Source: Deefgea tanakiae (GTDB taxonomy: Bacteria > Pseudomonadota > Gammaproteobacteria > Burkholderiales > Chitinibacteraceae). From it: 64,000 bases of DNA. The number at the start of each line of letters is the position of its first letter. The stretch's first letter is position 1. The stretch covers positions 1,922,001 through 1,986,000 of the forward strand of contig NZ_CP081150.1 of NCBI RefSeq assembly GCF_019665765.1, written 5' to 3'. Made by a program: the position numbers and the translations under genes. Below are positions 1 through 8,435 of this stretch, piece after piece. The notes under the pieces were generated by a model. The model did not search any database, had not been told where the DNA came from, and saw only the letters and a program-made list of their open reading frames with translations.

Positions 1-30
1 TAGCTGGCGCAAGGCCAAAGGAAATACACA

Positions 31-252
31 ATGAGCACCGATGAAAGTCGCTGGGCGCGCTGGGTCAGAGATGATGGCTCAGTCGTCTCTTGCACCGAAA
101 AAGTCAAAGTGATGAATGAAAACCTCGATGAACTGATGCAAATGGCGCAAGACTTGTTTGAAGATGGATTACTGATGGAAGTTTCAGAAGAACAAATAAG
201 AAGTGTGCTGGTCAATATGGTCAGCCAGTTGCACAATCCATACCAAAGATAA
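31..252 (+). CDS. small conserved-looking hypothetical protein (73 aa)
   Basis: An ATG-started frame of 73 residues with a plausible Shine-Dalgarno (AAAGGAA) about 8 bases upstream. The product is acidic and soluble, has no cysteine, signal peptide or membrane segment, and begins with a Trp/Arg-rich stretch (SRWARWVRDD). I do not recognise the family. It lies at the window edge, so the operon partner upstream is not visible. Coding is supported by the start context and by the lack of a competing frame, not by known homology. Confidence 0.6.
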   Translation: MSTDESRWARWVRDDGSVVSCTEKVKVMNENLDELMQMAQDLFEDGLLMEVSEEQIRSVLVNMVSQLHNPYQR

Positions 253-357
253 GCTCGATTTATACAACGTCACTTGAAACCGAACCGATAAACTAAACAT
301 ATTAGCTATTCGGCCGTAATCACACGATCAAACTTAACCACTTTCAGAGCGGACCCC

Positions 358-891
358 ATGTTAAAACAAAGCCTTCTTGCAATCGCACTCATTCTACCGA
401 TGAGCGTTTATGCCTCTAGTACCAAAAAGCCAGAAGCCGGCTCCCCCTTTACCAAAGCGCGCAACCAAGCTGCAGGTAATTTAAGCACCAATATCGTTAC
501 TCTGCAAAAAATGGCGAACCTATGCACGAACGATAAAAATGCTGACAAAATTAAAACATCGGTTTCTGATTGGCAAACGCGTAACAAACCATTCTTAAAA
601 ATGCACTATGGCTATGTCACCGCCCTGATTGAATCAGTACAAGAAAAAGCGACCGAAGAAGAGCTTAAAAAATTCAAAGAAAACTTGGTTAAGGTGAATA
701 ATGACAATGCCAATACCATTATAAAAACCCTAGTCGACAAAGACGGTAAAGATTTGGCGTGTGAAAAATATTTCACTTATCTTGATGGCGGCGAAATGGA
801 TATTAAAGCCGGCAAACCAGACTACGCCACGCTAAAAGAAATGCTGGATTTTGCCAATAAGGCCCCTGCAGAGACCAAAGCGAAGAAATAA
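358..891 (+). CDS. secreted hypothetical protein (177 aa)
   Basis: The product begins with a clear Sec signal peptide: Lys at position 3, a hydrophobic core, and a likely cut after Val-Tyr-Ala at residues 17-19. The mature part is Lys-rich, probably helical, and has two cysteines (in LCTND and LACEKYF) that could form one disulfide in the periplasm. No catalytic motif is visible and I do not recognise the family. A strong hairpin at 954-980 follows the gene, so it is probably transcribed alone and ended before hemW. Confidence 0.65.
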   Translation: MLKQSLLAIALILPMSVYASSTKKPEAGSPFTKARNQAAGNLSTNIVTLQKMANLCTNDKNADKIKTSVSDWQTRNKPFLKMHYGYVTALIESVQEKATEEELKKFKENLVKVNNDNANTIIKTLVDKDGKDLACEKYFTYLDGGEMDIKAGKPDYATLKEMLDFANKAPAETKAKK

Positions 892-953
892 GTCGCCTTA
901 CTTTTCGCGATAGCAAAGACCCATCTTTGGTACTCGCGTTTATATTTTCTACC

Positions 954-980
954 TTCAAGAGCCCAAGATGGGCTCTTGAA
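954..980 (+). terminator. 11-bp stem hairpin between the secreted protein and hemW
   Basis: The arms TTCAAGAGCCC (954-964) and GGGCTCTTGAA (970-980) are perfectly complementary around a 5-base loop, followed by CCTTTT. It fits a rho-independent terminator with a short T-run. It also lies inside the longest possible hemW frame, which argues for the later hemW start at 996. Confidence 0.6.
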
Positions 981-995
981 CCTTTTAGCGACACT

Positions 996-2168
996 ATGCA
1001 AACCGTTTCCTTCTCGCAATCAGGCCTCACAGCCCTGCCACCTTTAGCGCTCTATATTCACTTCCCATGGTGTGTGCGCAAATGCCCATATTGCGATTTT
1101 AATTCGCATGCGGTCAAAGACGGCGTGCCAGAAGTCGCCTATATCGACGCGCTGATTGCCGACCTTGAAAGCAATCTACCGCAAGTATGGGGGCGGTCAG
1201 TTTCCAGTATTTTCATGGGCGGCGGCACGCCAAGTCTGTTTTCTGCTGCCAGCATGGATCGCTTGCTCGAAGCGATTCGCGCCCGCATCAAACTCAATCC
1301 CGATGCCGAAATCACGCTAGAAGCCAATCCAGGCACGTTTGAAATCGAGAAATTTGCTGGCTACAAAGCCGCAGGGATCAACCGTCTTTCGATTGGTATT
1401 CAAAGTTTTAACGCCGAACATTTGACCGCGCTGGGGCGAATTCATAACCGCGATGAAGCACTACGCGCGATTGAAATCGCCGCCAAGCATTTTGATAATT
1501 ACAACCTCGACATCATGTACGCGCTGCCCAAGCAAACGCTGCTTGAGGCGGAAGCGGATATCGACCAAGCGATTGCCTGCGGTTCAACGCATTTATCGGC
1601 TTATCATTTAACGCTAGAACCCAATACGCTGTTTCACCGATACCCGCCTGCGCTGCCCGATGACGATCTTGCCGCCGATATGCAAGAAATGATTGAAGCC
1701 AAACTCGCCGCAGCGGGATTTGAGCATTATGAAACCAGTGCATTTGCAAAGTCAGGTCGCCGCAGCCAGCATAATTTGAATTACTGGCAATTTGGCGATT
1801 ACCTCGGCATCGGCGCAGGCGCACATGGCAAAATCAGTTTTCACGATAAAATCATTCGCCAAGCACGCTTTAAGCAGCCAAGCGAATATCTAGCTAAAAT
1901 GGCCGCTGGTTCAGCGATTCAAACTGAAGAAATCATTGAAAAATCAGCACTACCGTTTGAGTTTATGCTCAATACTTTGCGCTTAACGGGCGGCTTTCCG
2001 ATTGCGTTGTTTACCGAGCGAACCGGACTGCCGATGACTAAAATCATTCACGAAATCGAGCGTGCCTGTGCGGAAGGTTTGTTAGAGCGCGATTTACATC
2101 ACGTAAAACCAACCCTTAAAGGTCAGCGCTTTTTAAATGTATTGATGGAACGATTTTTACCTGAATAA
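996..2168 (+). CDS. hemW: radical SAM haem chaperone HemW
   Basis: Product of 390 residues in the HemN/HemW radical SAM family. Cys26, Cys30 and Cys33 form the CxxxCxxC [4Fe-4S] cluster motif. The next position is Asp-Phe rather than the extra Cys of true coproporphyrinogen oxidase HemN, so the HemW (haem delivery) assignment is preferred. The GGGTPS motif and the C-terminal HemN-type domain follow. The frame is open back to 927, but that start would place a terminator-like hairpin (954-980) inside the gene. The ATG at 996 gives the normal N-terminus leading into the Tyr-Ile-His-Phe-Pro-Trp-Cys segment. In many proteobacteria hemW lies beside rdgB, which is not seen here. Confidence 0.9.
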   Translation: MQTVSFSQSGLTALPPLALYIHFPWCVRKCPYCDFNSHAVKDGVPEVAYIDALIADLESNLPQVWGRSVSSIFMGGGTPSLFSAASMDRLLEAIRARIKLNPDAEITLEANPGTFEIEKFAGYKAAGINRLSIGIQSFNAEHLTALGRIHNRDEALRAIEIAAKHFDNYNLDIMYALPKQTLLEAEADIDQAIACGSTHLSAYHLTLEPNTLFHRYPPALPDDDLAADMQEMIEAKLAAAGFEHYETSAFAKSGRRSQHNLNYWQFGDYLGIGAGAHGKISFHDKIIRQARFKQPSEYLAKMAAGSAIQTEEIIEKSALPFEFMLNTLRLTGGFPIALFTERTGLPMTKIIHEIERACAEGLLERDLHHVKPTLKGQRFLNVLMERFLPE

Positions 2169-2179
2169 TTAAGCATCAT

Positions 2180-2226
2180 GTATATAAGTATAAGCAATTA
2201 AAATAAATGGCTATAGCCATATACCC
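2180..2226. repeat. dispersed palindromic repeat, copy A
   Basis: An imperfect inverted repeat just after hemW. The left arm begins GTATAT; the right arm holds ATGGCTATAGCC and ends ATATACCC. The same ATGGCTA and ATACCC cores recur near 5120, 9765, 56650 and 57550, usually at gene ends. It covers the first codons of the longest possible frame of the next gene, so that upstream start is probably false. Confidence 0.45.
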
Positions 2227-2239
2227 ACTGGATAAAATT

Positions 2240-2806
2240 ATGGAATGGCCTGTTTCAGCACTCACAGCAAGCGAGAAATATACTCTAATCACCGATTGCG
2301 TCGTACCGCGCCCGATTGCCTGGGTGAGCAGCGTCGATGTACTCGGCAAGGTCAATATTGCACCGTTTTCTTACTTTAATATTGTGTCCAGCGATCCGCT
2401 GATTGTCTCGCTCAGCGTCAACCGCCGCATGGCAGACAATGGCTGCTGCGAACAAAAAGATACCGCGCTTAATTTGCTCAGCGGTGGAGATTGCGTCATT
2501 CACATTCCATCGCACGACCACGCGCCTGCGGTGCATGCGACGGGTTCAAGCACGCCGCCAAGCGACGCGCAAATTGATGCGCTCGGTCTGCAGTTTTGCG
2601 CCGCGCAAGCCGTCAAAACGCCACGCATTCAAAACTGCGCCGTCGCACTCGAAGGCCGTTTATTGCAAAATATCGAAGTCGGAAATCCCGTCGTAGCCGA
2701 CCTGATCTTGGTCGAAATCGTCCACATTTTCGCCGCCGATGATTTAATGCACAATGGCCATGTTCATCCTGAGCCGTATTCGATTAATGCAATGAAACGC
2801 ACATAA
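2240..2806 (+). CDS. flavin reductase-like domain protein (FMN-binding split barrel)
   Basis: A 188-residue protein of the flavin reductase-like (DIM6/NTAB) family. The N-terminal VVPRPIAWVSS segment and the following NIAPFSYFN stretch are the typical FMN-binding signature of this group. It probably binds FMN; its substrate cannot be read from the sequence. The frame extends upstream to 2207, but those 11 codons fall inside the dispersed repeat at 2180-2226. The ATG at 2240, with GGA seven bases upstream, gives the family's usual N-terminus. It sits 28 bases before ridA on the same strand. Confidence 0.75.
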   Translation: MEWPVSALTASEKYTLITDCVVPRPIAWVSSVDVLGKVNIAPFSYFNIVSSDPLIVSLSVNRRMADNGCCEQKDTALNLLSGGDCVIHIPSHDHAPAVHATGSSTPPSDAQIDALGLQFCAAQAVKTPRIQNCAVALEGRLLQNIEVGNPVVADLILVEIVHIFAADDLMHNGHVHPEPYSINAMKRT

Positions 2807-2834
2807 CTACCTAACACTCCACGAGGAATAAAAC

Positions 2835-3215
2835 ATGACCAAAGAAATCATCCATTCAGACAACGCCCCTAAAGCCGTTGGTACGTACTCGCAAGCAATT
2901 AAAGTCGGTAATACCGTGTATTTATCCGGCCAAATCGGCCTTGATCCAGAGAGCAATGTGTTGGTCGAAGGTTTTGAAGCGCAAACGCATCAAGTGTTCC
3001 AAAATCTACGCGCTGTGTGCCAAGCGGCGGGCGGCGATTTGTCCGATATCGTGAAGCTGGGCGTGTTTGTCGTGGATTTGGCTAACTTTGCCAAGCTCAA
3101 TGAAATCATGGGTGAATATTTCACCGCACCCTTCCCTGCGCGCGCTGCGGTGCAAGCAGCAGCGCTTCCGAAAGGTGCGATTGTGGAAGCTGATGCGGTC
3201 ATGGTCTTAGCGTAA
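2835..3215 (+). CDS. ridA: RidA family enamine/imine deaminase
   Basis: 126 residues, the full length of the RidA/YjgF/YER057c/UK114 family. It starts with the typical [16 protein letters not shown] stretch, has the LSGQIGLDP motif, and the conserved Arg in PFPARAAVQ that binds the substrate carboxylate. RidA hydrolyses reactive 2-aminoacrylate and related enamines made by PLP enzymes such as threonine dehydratase. A good ribosome site (GAGGA) precedes the ATG. The stop codon is two bases from the next start, so co-translation with the membrane protein gene is likely. Confidence 0.92.
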   Translation: MTKEIIHSDNAPKAVGTYSQAIKVGNTVYLSGQIGLDPESNVLVEGFEAQTHQVFQNLRAVCQAAGGDLSDIVKLGVFVVDLANFAKLNEIMGEYFTAPFPARAAVQAAALPKGAIVEADAVMVLA

Positions 3216-3217
3216 AC

Positions 3218-3580
3218 ATGAATTTAAGCGGCTATTTAATTGCCAAATACCTGATCACCGCGGCTTTGGTGGTCGGGATTTCTGAAATTGCCAGCCGCTA
3301 TGAACGTATCGGCGGACTACTGGCGGCGTTGCCGCTGGTGACCTGTTTAACGCTGATTTGGCTGTACGTCGAAAAACAGCCATCAGACAAAATCGCCGCG
3401 CATGCGTGGTATACGTTTTGGTATGTGCTACCGACTTTGCCGATGTTTTTAGCATTTCCTATATTGTTTCAGCGTTTTGGTTTCTGGCCTGCGCTAGGGA
3501 TTTCGTCTGTTGCTACCGTTGCACTATTTTTCCTCTACGCCCACCTAGTAGCACGATTTTTTCAGATTCATTTACTATAA
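3218..3580 (+). CDS. small integral membrane protein, DUF3147-like
   Basis: 120 residues with about four hydrophobic segments (roughly 5-25, 32-50, 65-85, 92-115). Length and pattern resemble the DUF3147 family of uncharacterised inner-membrane proteins; that assignment is from memory and not certain. The gene begins two bases after the ridA stop and has no obvious ribosome site of its own, which suggests translational coupling. No catalytic or transport motif is evident. Confidence 0.65.
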   Translation: MNLSGYLIAKYLITAALVVGISEIASRYERIGGLLAALPLVTCLTLIWLYVEKQPSDKIAAHAWYTFWYVLPTLPMFLAFPILFQRFGFWPALGISSVATVALFFLYAHLVARFFQIHLL

Positions 3581-3654
3581 AATTACCTTTAGTATTGCCG
3601 TCTAATCCTCGTTGCTCATAGCATACCAAGAGATACCCAACACAAGGAAGCACC

Positions 3655-4077
3655 ATGGCTTTTCAAAATCCATCTGATGCCCAAATCAAAACCATGCTGG
3701 AGTCGACCCATCGCATTGCAGTGGTTGGGCTTTCAGATAAAACCAATCGCGCCAGCCATGGCGTGAGCAAGTTAATGCAGCAATGGGGTTTTAAAATCGT
3801 TCCGGTTACGCCAAAGCCACAGGCCGAGATTTTGGGTGAACCGGTCTATCCCGATTTAGCCAGCGTGCCGGGTGAGATTGATCTGGTGAATGTATTTCGC
3901 CGCAGCGAAGAAGCGGGTGAGGTGGTCGATCAAGCGATTGCTCGTGACGCAAAGTTCATCTGGCTACAATTGGGTATCTTTGATGAAGCCGCCGCAGCGC
4001 GCGCCCACGCGGCAGGGATTCCGATTGTGATGGATCGCTGCTTGATGGTTGAATACGGTCGTTTGTTTACTGATTAA
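3655..4077 (+). CDS. CoA-binding domain protein (YccU-like)
   Basis: 140 residues with a Rossmann-type CoA-binding fold. The motif IAVVGLSDKTNRASHGVSK near residues 18-36 is the nucleotide-binding loop typical of YccU-type proteins. Later come VTPKPQAEILGEPVYPDL and the C-terminal IVMDRCLMVEY, also typical. These proteins resemble the CoA-binding subunit of succinyl-CoA synthetase but have no assigned reaction. A strong ribosome site (AAGGAAG) precedes the ATG. Confidence 0.85.
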   Translation: MAFQNPSDAQIKTMLESTHRIAVVGLSDKTNRASHGVSKLMQQWGFKIVPVTPKPQAEILGEPVYPDLASVPGEIDLVNVFRRSEEAGEVVDQAIARDAKFIWLQLGIFDEAAAARAHAAGIPIVMDRCLMVEYGRLFTD

Positions 4078-4169
4078 GTGTTTCAAAAAACCGTTATCCT
4101 TCTTAGGGACAAGCAAGGCGGCTCCTAACCGGCCGCCGATTTATTATGGTGGTTTAACCCTTCCCACAC

Positions 4170-4232
4170 GCAATCTGTTTCACTGATTGCAGTCTATTTA
4201 CACGCCGAACAGCAATGCGTTTCACTTATTGC
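4170..4232. repeat. two successive short hairpins of related sequence upstream of dapF
   Basis: GCAATC (4170-4175) pairs with GATTGC (4185-4190), and GCAAT (4212-4216) pairs with ATTGC (4228-4232). Both loops contain GTTTCACT. The two units are imperfect direct repeats of each other, about 42 bases apart, and end about 45 bases before the dapF start. The role is unknown; a leader structure or operator pair are possibilities. Confidence 0.4.
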
Positions 4233-4277
4233 GGCCTGCATGCTAGCCTTAGCAGACTTTATAAAAACTCGAATATC

Positions 4278-5108
4278 ATGAAACTTAATTTCAGCAAAAT
4301 GCACGGTCTGGGTAATGACTTTATGGTGATTGATGGCGTGCGCCAAACAGTTGCGCTCAGCAATGAAGTGATCGGTCAACTCGGCCATCGTCAATTTGGG
4401 ATTGGTTTTGATCAGCTATTGTTAGTTGAAGCCAGCCAAACGCCCGGCATTGATTTTCGCTATCGGATTTTTAATTGCGATGGTTCTGAAGTGGAGCAAT
4501 GCGGCAATGGCTCACGTTGCTTTGCGCGTTTTGTATTCGATCAAGGCTTGACCGACAAAAACGAAATCGCCGTTGAAACCGCCAAAGGCGTGATTTATCC
4601 GCGCCTAGAAAGCAATGGTCTGGTCACCGTCAATATGGGCGCGCCGCGCTTTAAGCCGAGCGAAATTCCGTTTGAAGCACCGAACGAAGCGATTATCGAT
4701 CCGCTGATTGTGGATGGTCAGGTTTACGATATTTCAGTCGTGTCGATGGGCAATCCTCACGCGGTGCAAGTCGTCGATGATGTCGACACTGCGCCTGTCG
4801 CCTTGCACGGCACGCTGATTGAAAATCACAAACGCTTCCCGCAAAAAGTAAACGCTGGCTTTATGCAAATTGTGGGTCGCAGCGAAATCCGTTTGCGCGT
4901 ATTTGAGCGTGCGGCGGGCGAAACACTCGCCTGCGGTACCGGTGCTTGCGCTGCCGTCGTAGCGGGGATTCGCCGTGGTCTGCTGGACGAAACGGTGCTC
5001 GTACATACGCGTGGTGGTGACTTGACGATTTCTTGGGCGGGTAACGATGCGCCCGTGATGATGACGGGTCCTGCCGTCACCGTATTTGAAGGTAGTATTG
5101 AACTATAA
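4278..5108 (+). CDS. dapF: diaminopimelate epimerase
   Basis: 276 residues, full length. DapF converts LL- to meso-diaminopimelate for lysine and peptidoglycan synthesis, using two cysteines as acid and base. Both are present: Cys75 in EQCGNGSRC and Cys219 in ACGTGAC. The N-terminal KMHGLGNDF signature fixes the start at 4278; the frame extends to 4215 but the extra residues have no family counterpart. It is followed by DUF484 and xerC, the same order as dapF-yigA-xerC in enterobacteria. Confidence 0.96.
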   Translation: MKLNFSKMHGLGNDFMVIDGVRQTVALSNEVIGQLGHRQFGIGFDQLLLVEASQTPGIDFRYRIFNCDGSEVEQCGNGSRCFARFVFDQGLTDKNEIAVETAKGVIYPRLESNGLVTVNMGAPRFKPSEIPFEAPNEAIIDPLIVDGQVYDISVVSMGNPHAVQVVDDVDTAPVALHGTLIENHKRFPQKVNAGFMQIVGRSEIRLRVFERAAGETLACGTGACAAVVAGIRRGLLDETVLVHTRGGDLTISWAGNDAPVMMTGPAVTVFEGSIEL

Positions 5109-5111
5109 GCA

Positions 5112-5143
5112 TGATTAAATAATGGCTAGGGCTATATACCCAA
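5112..5143. repeat. dispersed repeat, copy B
   Basis: Just after the dapF stop: ATTAAATAATGGCTA followed by a GGGCTATATACCC segment. It shares the AAATAATGGCTA and ATATACCC cores with the copies at 2180-2226 and 57516-57560. A partner left arm is not clear here, so this may be a partial copy. Confidence 0.35.
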
Positions 5144-5183
5144 ACCATGAGATAGTTGTCAGACCCAATAAAAAGGATAAGAA

Positions 5184-5870
5184 ATGCAAGCCAGTGAAGT
5201 GGTGCAGTGGTTAAAGCAAAATCCAGAATTTTTTGATGTGTTTGCCGATGACTTGGCGGAAATTTATGTACCGCACAATCATCGCGGTCATGCCGTATCT
5301 TTGGCAGAGCGCCAGTTGCTCACCTTGCGTGATAAAAACCGCACTCTGGAAACGCGTTTGGGTGAATTGCTGCAATTTGGCGTCGATAATGACACGATTT
5401 CCGACATGCTGCACCAGCTTACCGTCGATTTGATGAAAGCAGCCGATGTGCCGAGCATTATCGGCACCTTGGAATACCACCTGAAAGAGAAATTTGCCGT
5501 GCCGCATATGGCGCTGCGCCTGTGGTTGCCCAATTTCGAATCGAATTTACGCGAATTTTCACCGGTTGATGAAAATATCCATAAGCTCACCGACAATCTG
5601 ATCACGCCGTATTGCGGCCCATATGTGACCGACGATGTGCTCAATTGGTTTGCGCTAGAAACTGGCACTCTGAATTCATTCGCTCAGTTTGCGCTACGCA
5701 CCAGCGGCGCGCCATTTGGTATTTTGGTCTTAGCCAGCCCCGACGCAGAGCGTTTTTATCCCGAGATGGGCACGCTGTACTTGCAACGACTCTCCGAGCT
5801 GGTTTCTGCTGCGATTCGTCGCGTTGTACCACAACCACAAGCAGCGGCGATTGAAGCCGAAACCGTTTGA
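5184..5870 (+). CDS. DUF484 family protein
   Basis: 228 residues of the DUF484 family. The opening VVQWLKQNPEFFDVFADDLAEIYVPH stretch and the RGHAVSLAERQ segment are characteristic, and the middle and C-terminus look GAF-like. No enzymatic function is known; the family is found between dapF and xerC in many proteobacteria, as here. A strong ribosome site (AAGGATAAG) precedes the ATG. The stop overlaps the xerC start as TTGA, indicating coupled translation. Confidence 0.88.
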   Translation: MQASEVVQWLKQNPEFFDVFADDLAEIYVPHNHRGHAVSLAERQLLTLRDKNRTLETRLGELLQFGVDNDTISDMLHQLTVDLMKAADVPSIIGTLEYHLKEKFAVPHMALRLWLPNFESNLREFSPVDENIHKLTDNLITPYCGPYVTDDVLNWFALETGTLNSFAQFALRTSGAPFGILVLASPDAERFYPEMGTLYLQRLSELVSAAIRRVVPQPQAAAIEAETV

Positions 5871-6799
5871 AATTCAAGTCTTCCAGCACCAGCGAAGCCG
5901 TGCTGCTCCATCCACAAACGGAGCAGCACTTTGCACACTTTTACCGCTACTTATCTGGCGAAAAAGCAGCGAGCCCGCACACTCACACCGCTTACCAACG
6001 CGATCTGGCTCAACTGGCCGCTTGTGCCAAAGATAAGGATTTAGCCACGCTAAATCCATTGGCGATTCGCGGTTTTGTTCGACAACTCGCAAGTCAAGGG
6101 CTCTCTGGCCGTTCGATTGCTCGCATCCTTTCGGCGTGGCGCGCTTTTTATCGCCTGATGTGCCGTGACTTTAAGTGGCCCATCAATCCAGTCGAAGGCG
6201 TTAAAGCCCCCAAATCGAGTAAACCACTACCTGCGGCACTTAATGCCGATGATGCGGTGGGTTTTTTAGAAAATTTACCCGATGCAGAGCCACTGCAAGC
6301 GCGCGATAAAGCGATTTTCGAGCTCGCTTATTCTTCGGGGCTGCGGGTCAGTGAATTAGTCAGTTTGCAATTGGTCGAATTGGATTTGCACCAAGGTTTG
6401 GCCTCCGTGACGGGTAAAGGCAATAAGACCCGTATTGTCCCCATCGGCCATATGGCGCAAGAAGCCATTCGGCGATGGTTGCTGCTGCGGCCACAATTGG
6501 CGCATCCCAATGCGCACACGGTCTTTGTGAGTAATAAAGGTACACCGCTCACTACCCGTGCGGTGCAATTACGGCTAAGGCAATGGCAAGAAACGCTCGG
6601 CATTACTGAGCCACTTTACCCGCACAAACTGCGCCACAGTTGCGCCAGCCATTTATTGCAATCATCGAGCGATTTGCGCGCAGTGCAAGAGTTACTCGGC
6701 CACGCCAGTATTGCCACCACGCAAGTGTATACGCATTTAGATTTCCAACACTTGTCAGCCACTTATGACAACGCTCACCCCAGAGCAAAAAAAGCCTAG
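5867..6799 (+). CDS. xerC: tyrosine recombinase XerC
   Basis: 310 residues. The catalytic set of tyrosine recombinases is complete: Arg160 (SSGLRVSEL), Lys184 (TGKGNK), His253 and Arg256 (HKLRHSC), His279 (LLGHAS) and Tyr288 (VYTHLD). The N-terminal SAM-like core-binding domain covers about residues 20-105. XerC with XerD resolves chromosome dimers at dif during division. The dapF-DUF484-xerC context supports XerC over XerD or an integron or phage integrase. The start is a TTG overlapping the DUF484 TGA, so expression probably depends on coupling. The stop lies inside a terminator hairpin. Confidence 0.93.
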   Translation: MKFKSSSTSEAVLLHPQTEQHFAHFYRYLSGEKAASPHTHTAYQRDLAQLAACAKDKDLATLNPLAIRGFVRQLASQGLSGRSIARILSAWRAFYRLMCRDFKWPINPVEGVKAPKSSKPLPAALNADDAVGFLENLPDAEPLQARDKAIFELAYSSGLRVSELVSLQLVELDLHQGLASVTGKGNKTRIVPIGHMAQEAIRRWLLLRPQLAHPNAHTVFVSNKGTPLTTRAVQLRLRQWQETLGITEPLYPHKLRHSCASHLLQSSSDLRAVQELLGHASIATTQVYTHLDFQHLSATYDNAHPRAKKA

Positions 6800-6822
6800 C
6801 GTATTGATCGCTAGGCTTTTAA
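6792..6822. terminator. bidirectional terminator between xerC and the convergent gene
   Basis: Arms AAGCCTAGCG (6792-6801) and CGCTAGGCTT (6809-6818) form a perfect 10-bp stem with a 7-base loop. It is preceded by an A-run and followed by TT, so it can end transcription on both strands. The xerC stop codon lies in the left arm. Confidence 0.8.
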
Positions 6823-6848
6823 ATTAATCGGTTTCAACTACATACCCA

Positions 6849-8420
6849 TTAGTCTGTCGTATATTCAAATAAATCATAACCCATTTGCTGCTCGACCAAT
6901 TTGGCACTGCGCAGCTTGGTTTCTTCGCCATGACTGTCAATCACCGAAAACTCGCGCATCGGTGTATAGCATCCTTTTGCCGCAACCACGCGTTGCGACT
7001 GTTTGAGTGCCACGATACTCGGTAGCAGCAAGGCGGCTTGGTACTTGGTTTCGCCATTGCCTAAAGGCCGAACCAAGACAGGAATGGCTTTGGCACTCAT
7101 CACTTGCAAGCCCATTTCAGTGGCACCATCATGACGCTGCTGCAACCAGCGAATCGACGCCACCATCCATCCGGCATCACTGGCGGCACGAATAGCGACA
7201 ATTTCACCAGGTTTAGCCTGCTCACTGGGCAGTTCACGCGCCAAAATCGCATAACCACCGGGGCTTTCGTTAATCACTTGCCATGGAATCGGCTGCAATT
7301 CACTTGAATCCAAAGACTTAAACGAAGTAGAGACATCACTGCCACCCAACGATGGACGCAAGGGTATCCCACCATTTAATTGCAGCACCGAAAACGGCAA
7401 ACCCAGTACCACCTCGACCGAGGCATCGGCCGGAATCCGTTGATAAAGACGCTGCGGAGAGATACTCCATTGCCGAATCACTCGCCGCAGCAACTCCAGC
7501 CACATTTGCACTTTTTGGCGGTCATGCGCCAAAGGTACTTTTAACTCCACATTGCTTTCTGCTTTATGCAGCTTTTTAGCCAATTCAATCGTATCAAACA
7601 ACAAACACTGACCGGTTAAATGATCTAAAGAGCGATTACCAACAAACTGCGGTGGGCGATCAAGATCGAGTTCAATCAGGAAAAATCCCGCTGATGAGTT
7701 GAGTTTACTGACCGACTGAAAATGCGCGTACGAAGCATAGCCTTCGATGATTTCGATAATCTTATCGAGTTCAGGCCCAGAAAAACGCTGCGGATCGGCT
7801 AAAGCCAATAAGAGAATTTGCTTGTACAGCGTCGCAATCGAGCGAGACGCTTTTTCCTTTGGATTTTCGCTTTTGCGCTCGTCCAAAAATTTATTTTCAA
7901 CGGCATAGCGAAATATTTGATGAATCTCGGCCCATAAACCCACGGGTAAAGGCTGAAATAGACGCATGCATACTTGGTAAGTTCGCCAGAAACAATACAG
8001 CACCGATTGCATCAGCAATGGCACCATTTTGCTTGAGGTAAAGAATGAGAATTTCTTCTCGACTTTATCCATCAAGGCTTGCTTCCAGCCCAAGGTCATT
8101 TCCAGCCACAAATTGAGCGCCAACTGTGCCGCTTGGCGCGCACTGTCTTTCATCGGCAGGCCAGGCGAGGCATACGCCGATTCAAATGCACCAGTGAGCA
8201 TTTCTAAAGAGTTTTGATATTCGTCGAGTAATTTAACTCGATCTTCAGCCTCTAATTTAATCCGATTGAGGGTCGATAAGGCATCGAGCAACATTCGGCC
8301 CGCTTCCATGACATTACCCGCAGGCAAGGCGATGAGCCATTCGCGTAAATGCAATGGATTGGTTTCAACCGAACGAGCTAAGTTCGGATCAGGTTCAGGT
8401 AGCGTAAGTTGTAAAGGCAT
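6849..8420 (-). CDS. uncharacterised 523-residue protein, possibly PilZ-related
   Basis: A long soluble protein. The N-terminal two thirds are helical (TLNRIKLEAEDRVKLLDEY, SARQAAQLALNLWLEMTLGWKQ). The C-terminal part is beta-rich and contains GEIVAIRAASDAGWMVASIRW, which resembles a PilZ-like or CheW-like barrel. I could not find a clean RxxxR plus D/NxSxxG pair, so c-di-GMP binding is only a suggestion. No signal peptide or membrane segment. The start is 15 bases after the bioA stop on the same strand, so it is probably last in the ATPase-bioA transcript, although no functional link is apparent. Confidence 0.7.
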   Translation of the reverse strand: MPLQLTLPEPDPNLARSVETNPLHLREWLIALPAGNVMEAGRMLLDALSTLNRIKLEAEDRVKLLDEYQNSLEMLTGAFESAYASPGLPMKDSARQAAQLALNLWLEMTLGWKQALMDKVEKKFSFFTSSKMVPLLMQSVLYCFWRTYQVCMRLFQPLPVGLWAEIHQIFRYAVENKFLDERKSENPKEKASRSIATLYKQILLLALADPQRFSGPELDKIIEIIEGYASYAHFQSVSKLNSSAGFFLIELDLDRPPQFVGNRSLDHLTGQCLLFDTIELAKKLHKAESNVELKVPLAHDRQKVQMWLELLRRVIRQWSISPQRLYQRIPADASVEVVLGLPFSVLQLNGGIPLRPSLGGSDVSTSFKSLDSSELQPIPWQVINESPGGYAILARELPSEQAKPGEIVAIRAASDAGWMVASIRWLQQRHDGATEMGLQVMSAKAIPVLVRPLGNGETKYQAALLLPSIVALKQSQRVVAAKGCYTPMREFSVIDSHGEETKLRSAKLVEQQMGYDLFEYTTD

Positions 8421-8435
8421 CGGTTCGTAATTGAG

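Noticed and set aside
927-995. Upstream extension of hemW
   Set aside because: It runs through a terminator-like hairpin and the added residues do not match the family N-terminus.
5867-6799. Tyrosine recombinase as sign of a genomic island or integron
   Set aside because: The dapF-DUF484-xerC context and full Xer features show it is the housekeeping XerC; no attachment repeats or cargo were seen.
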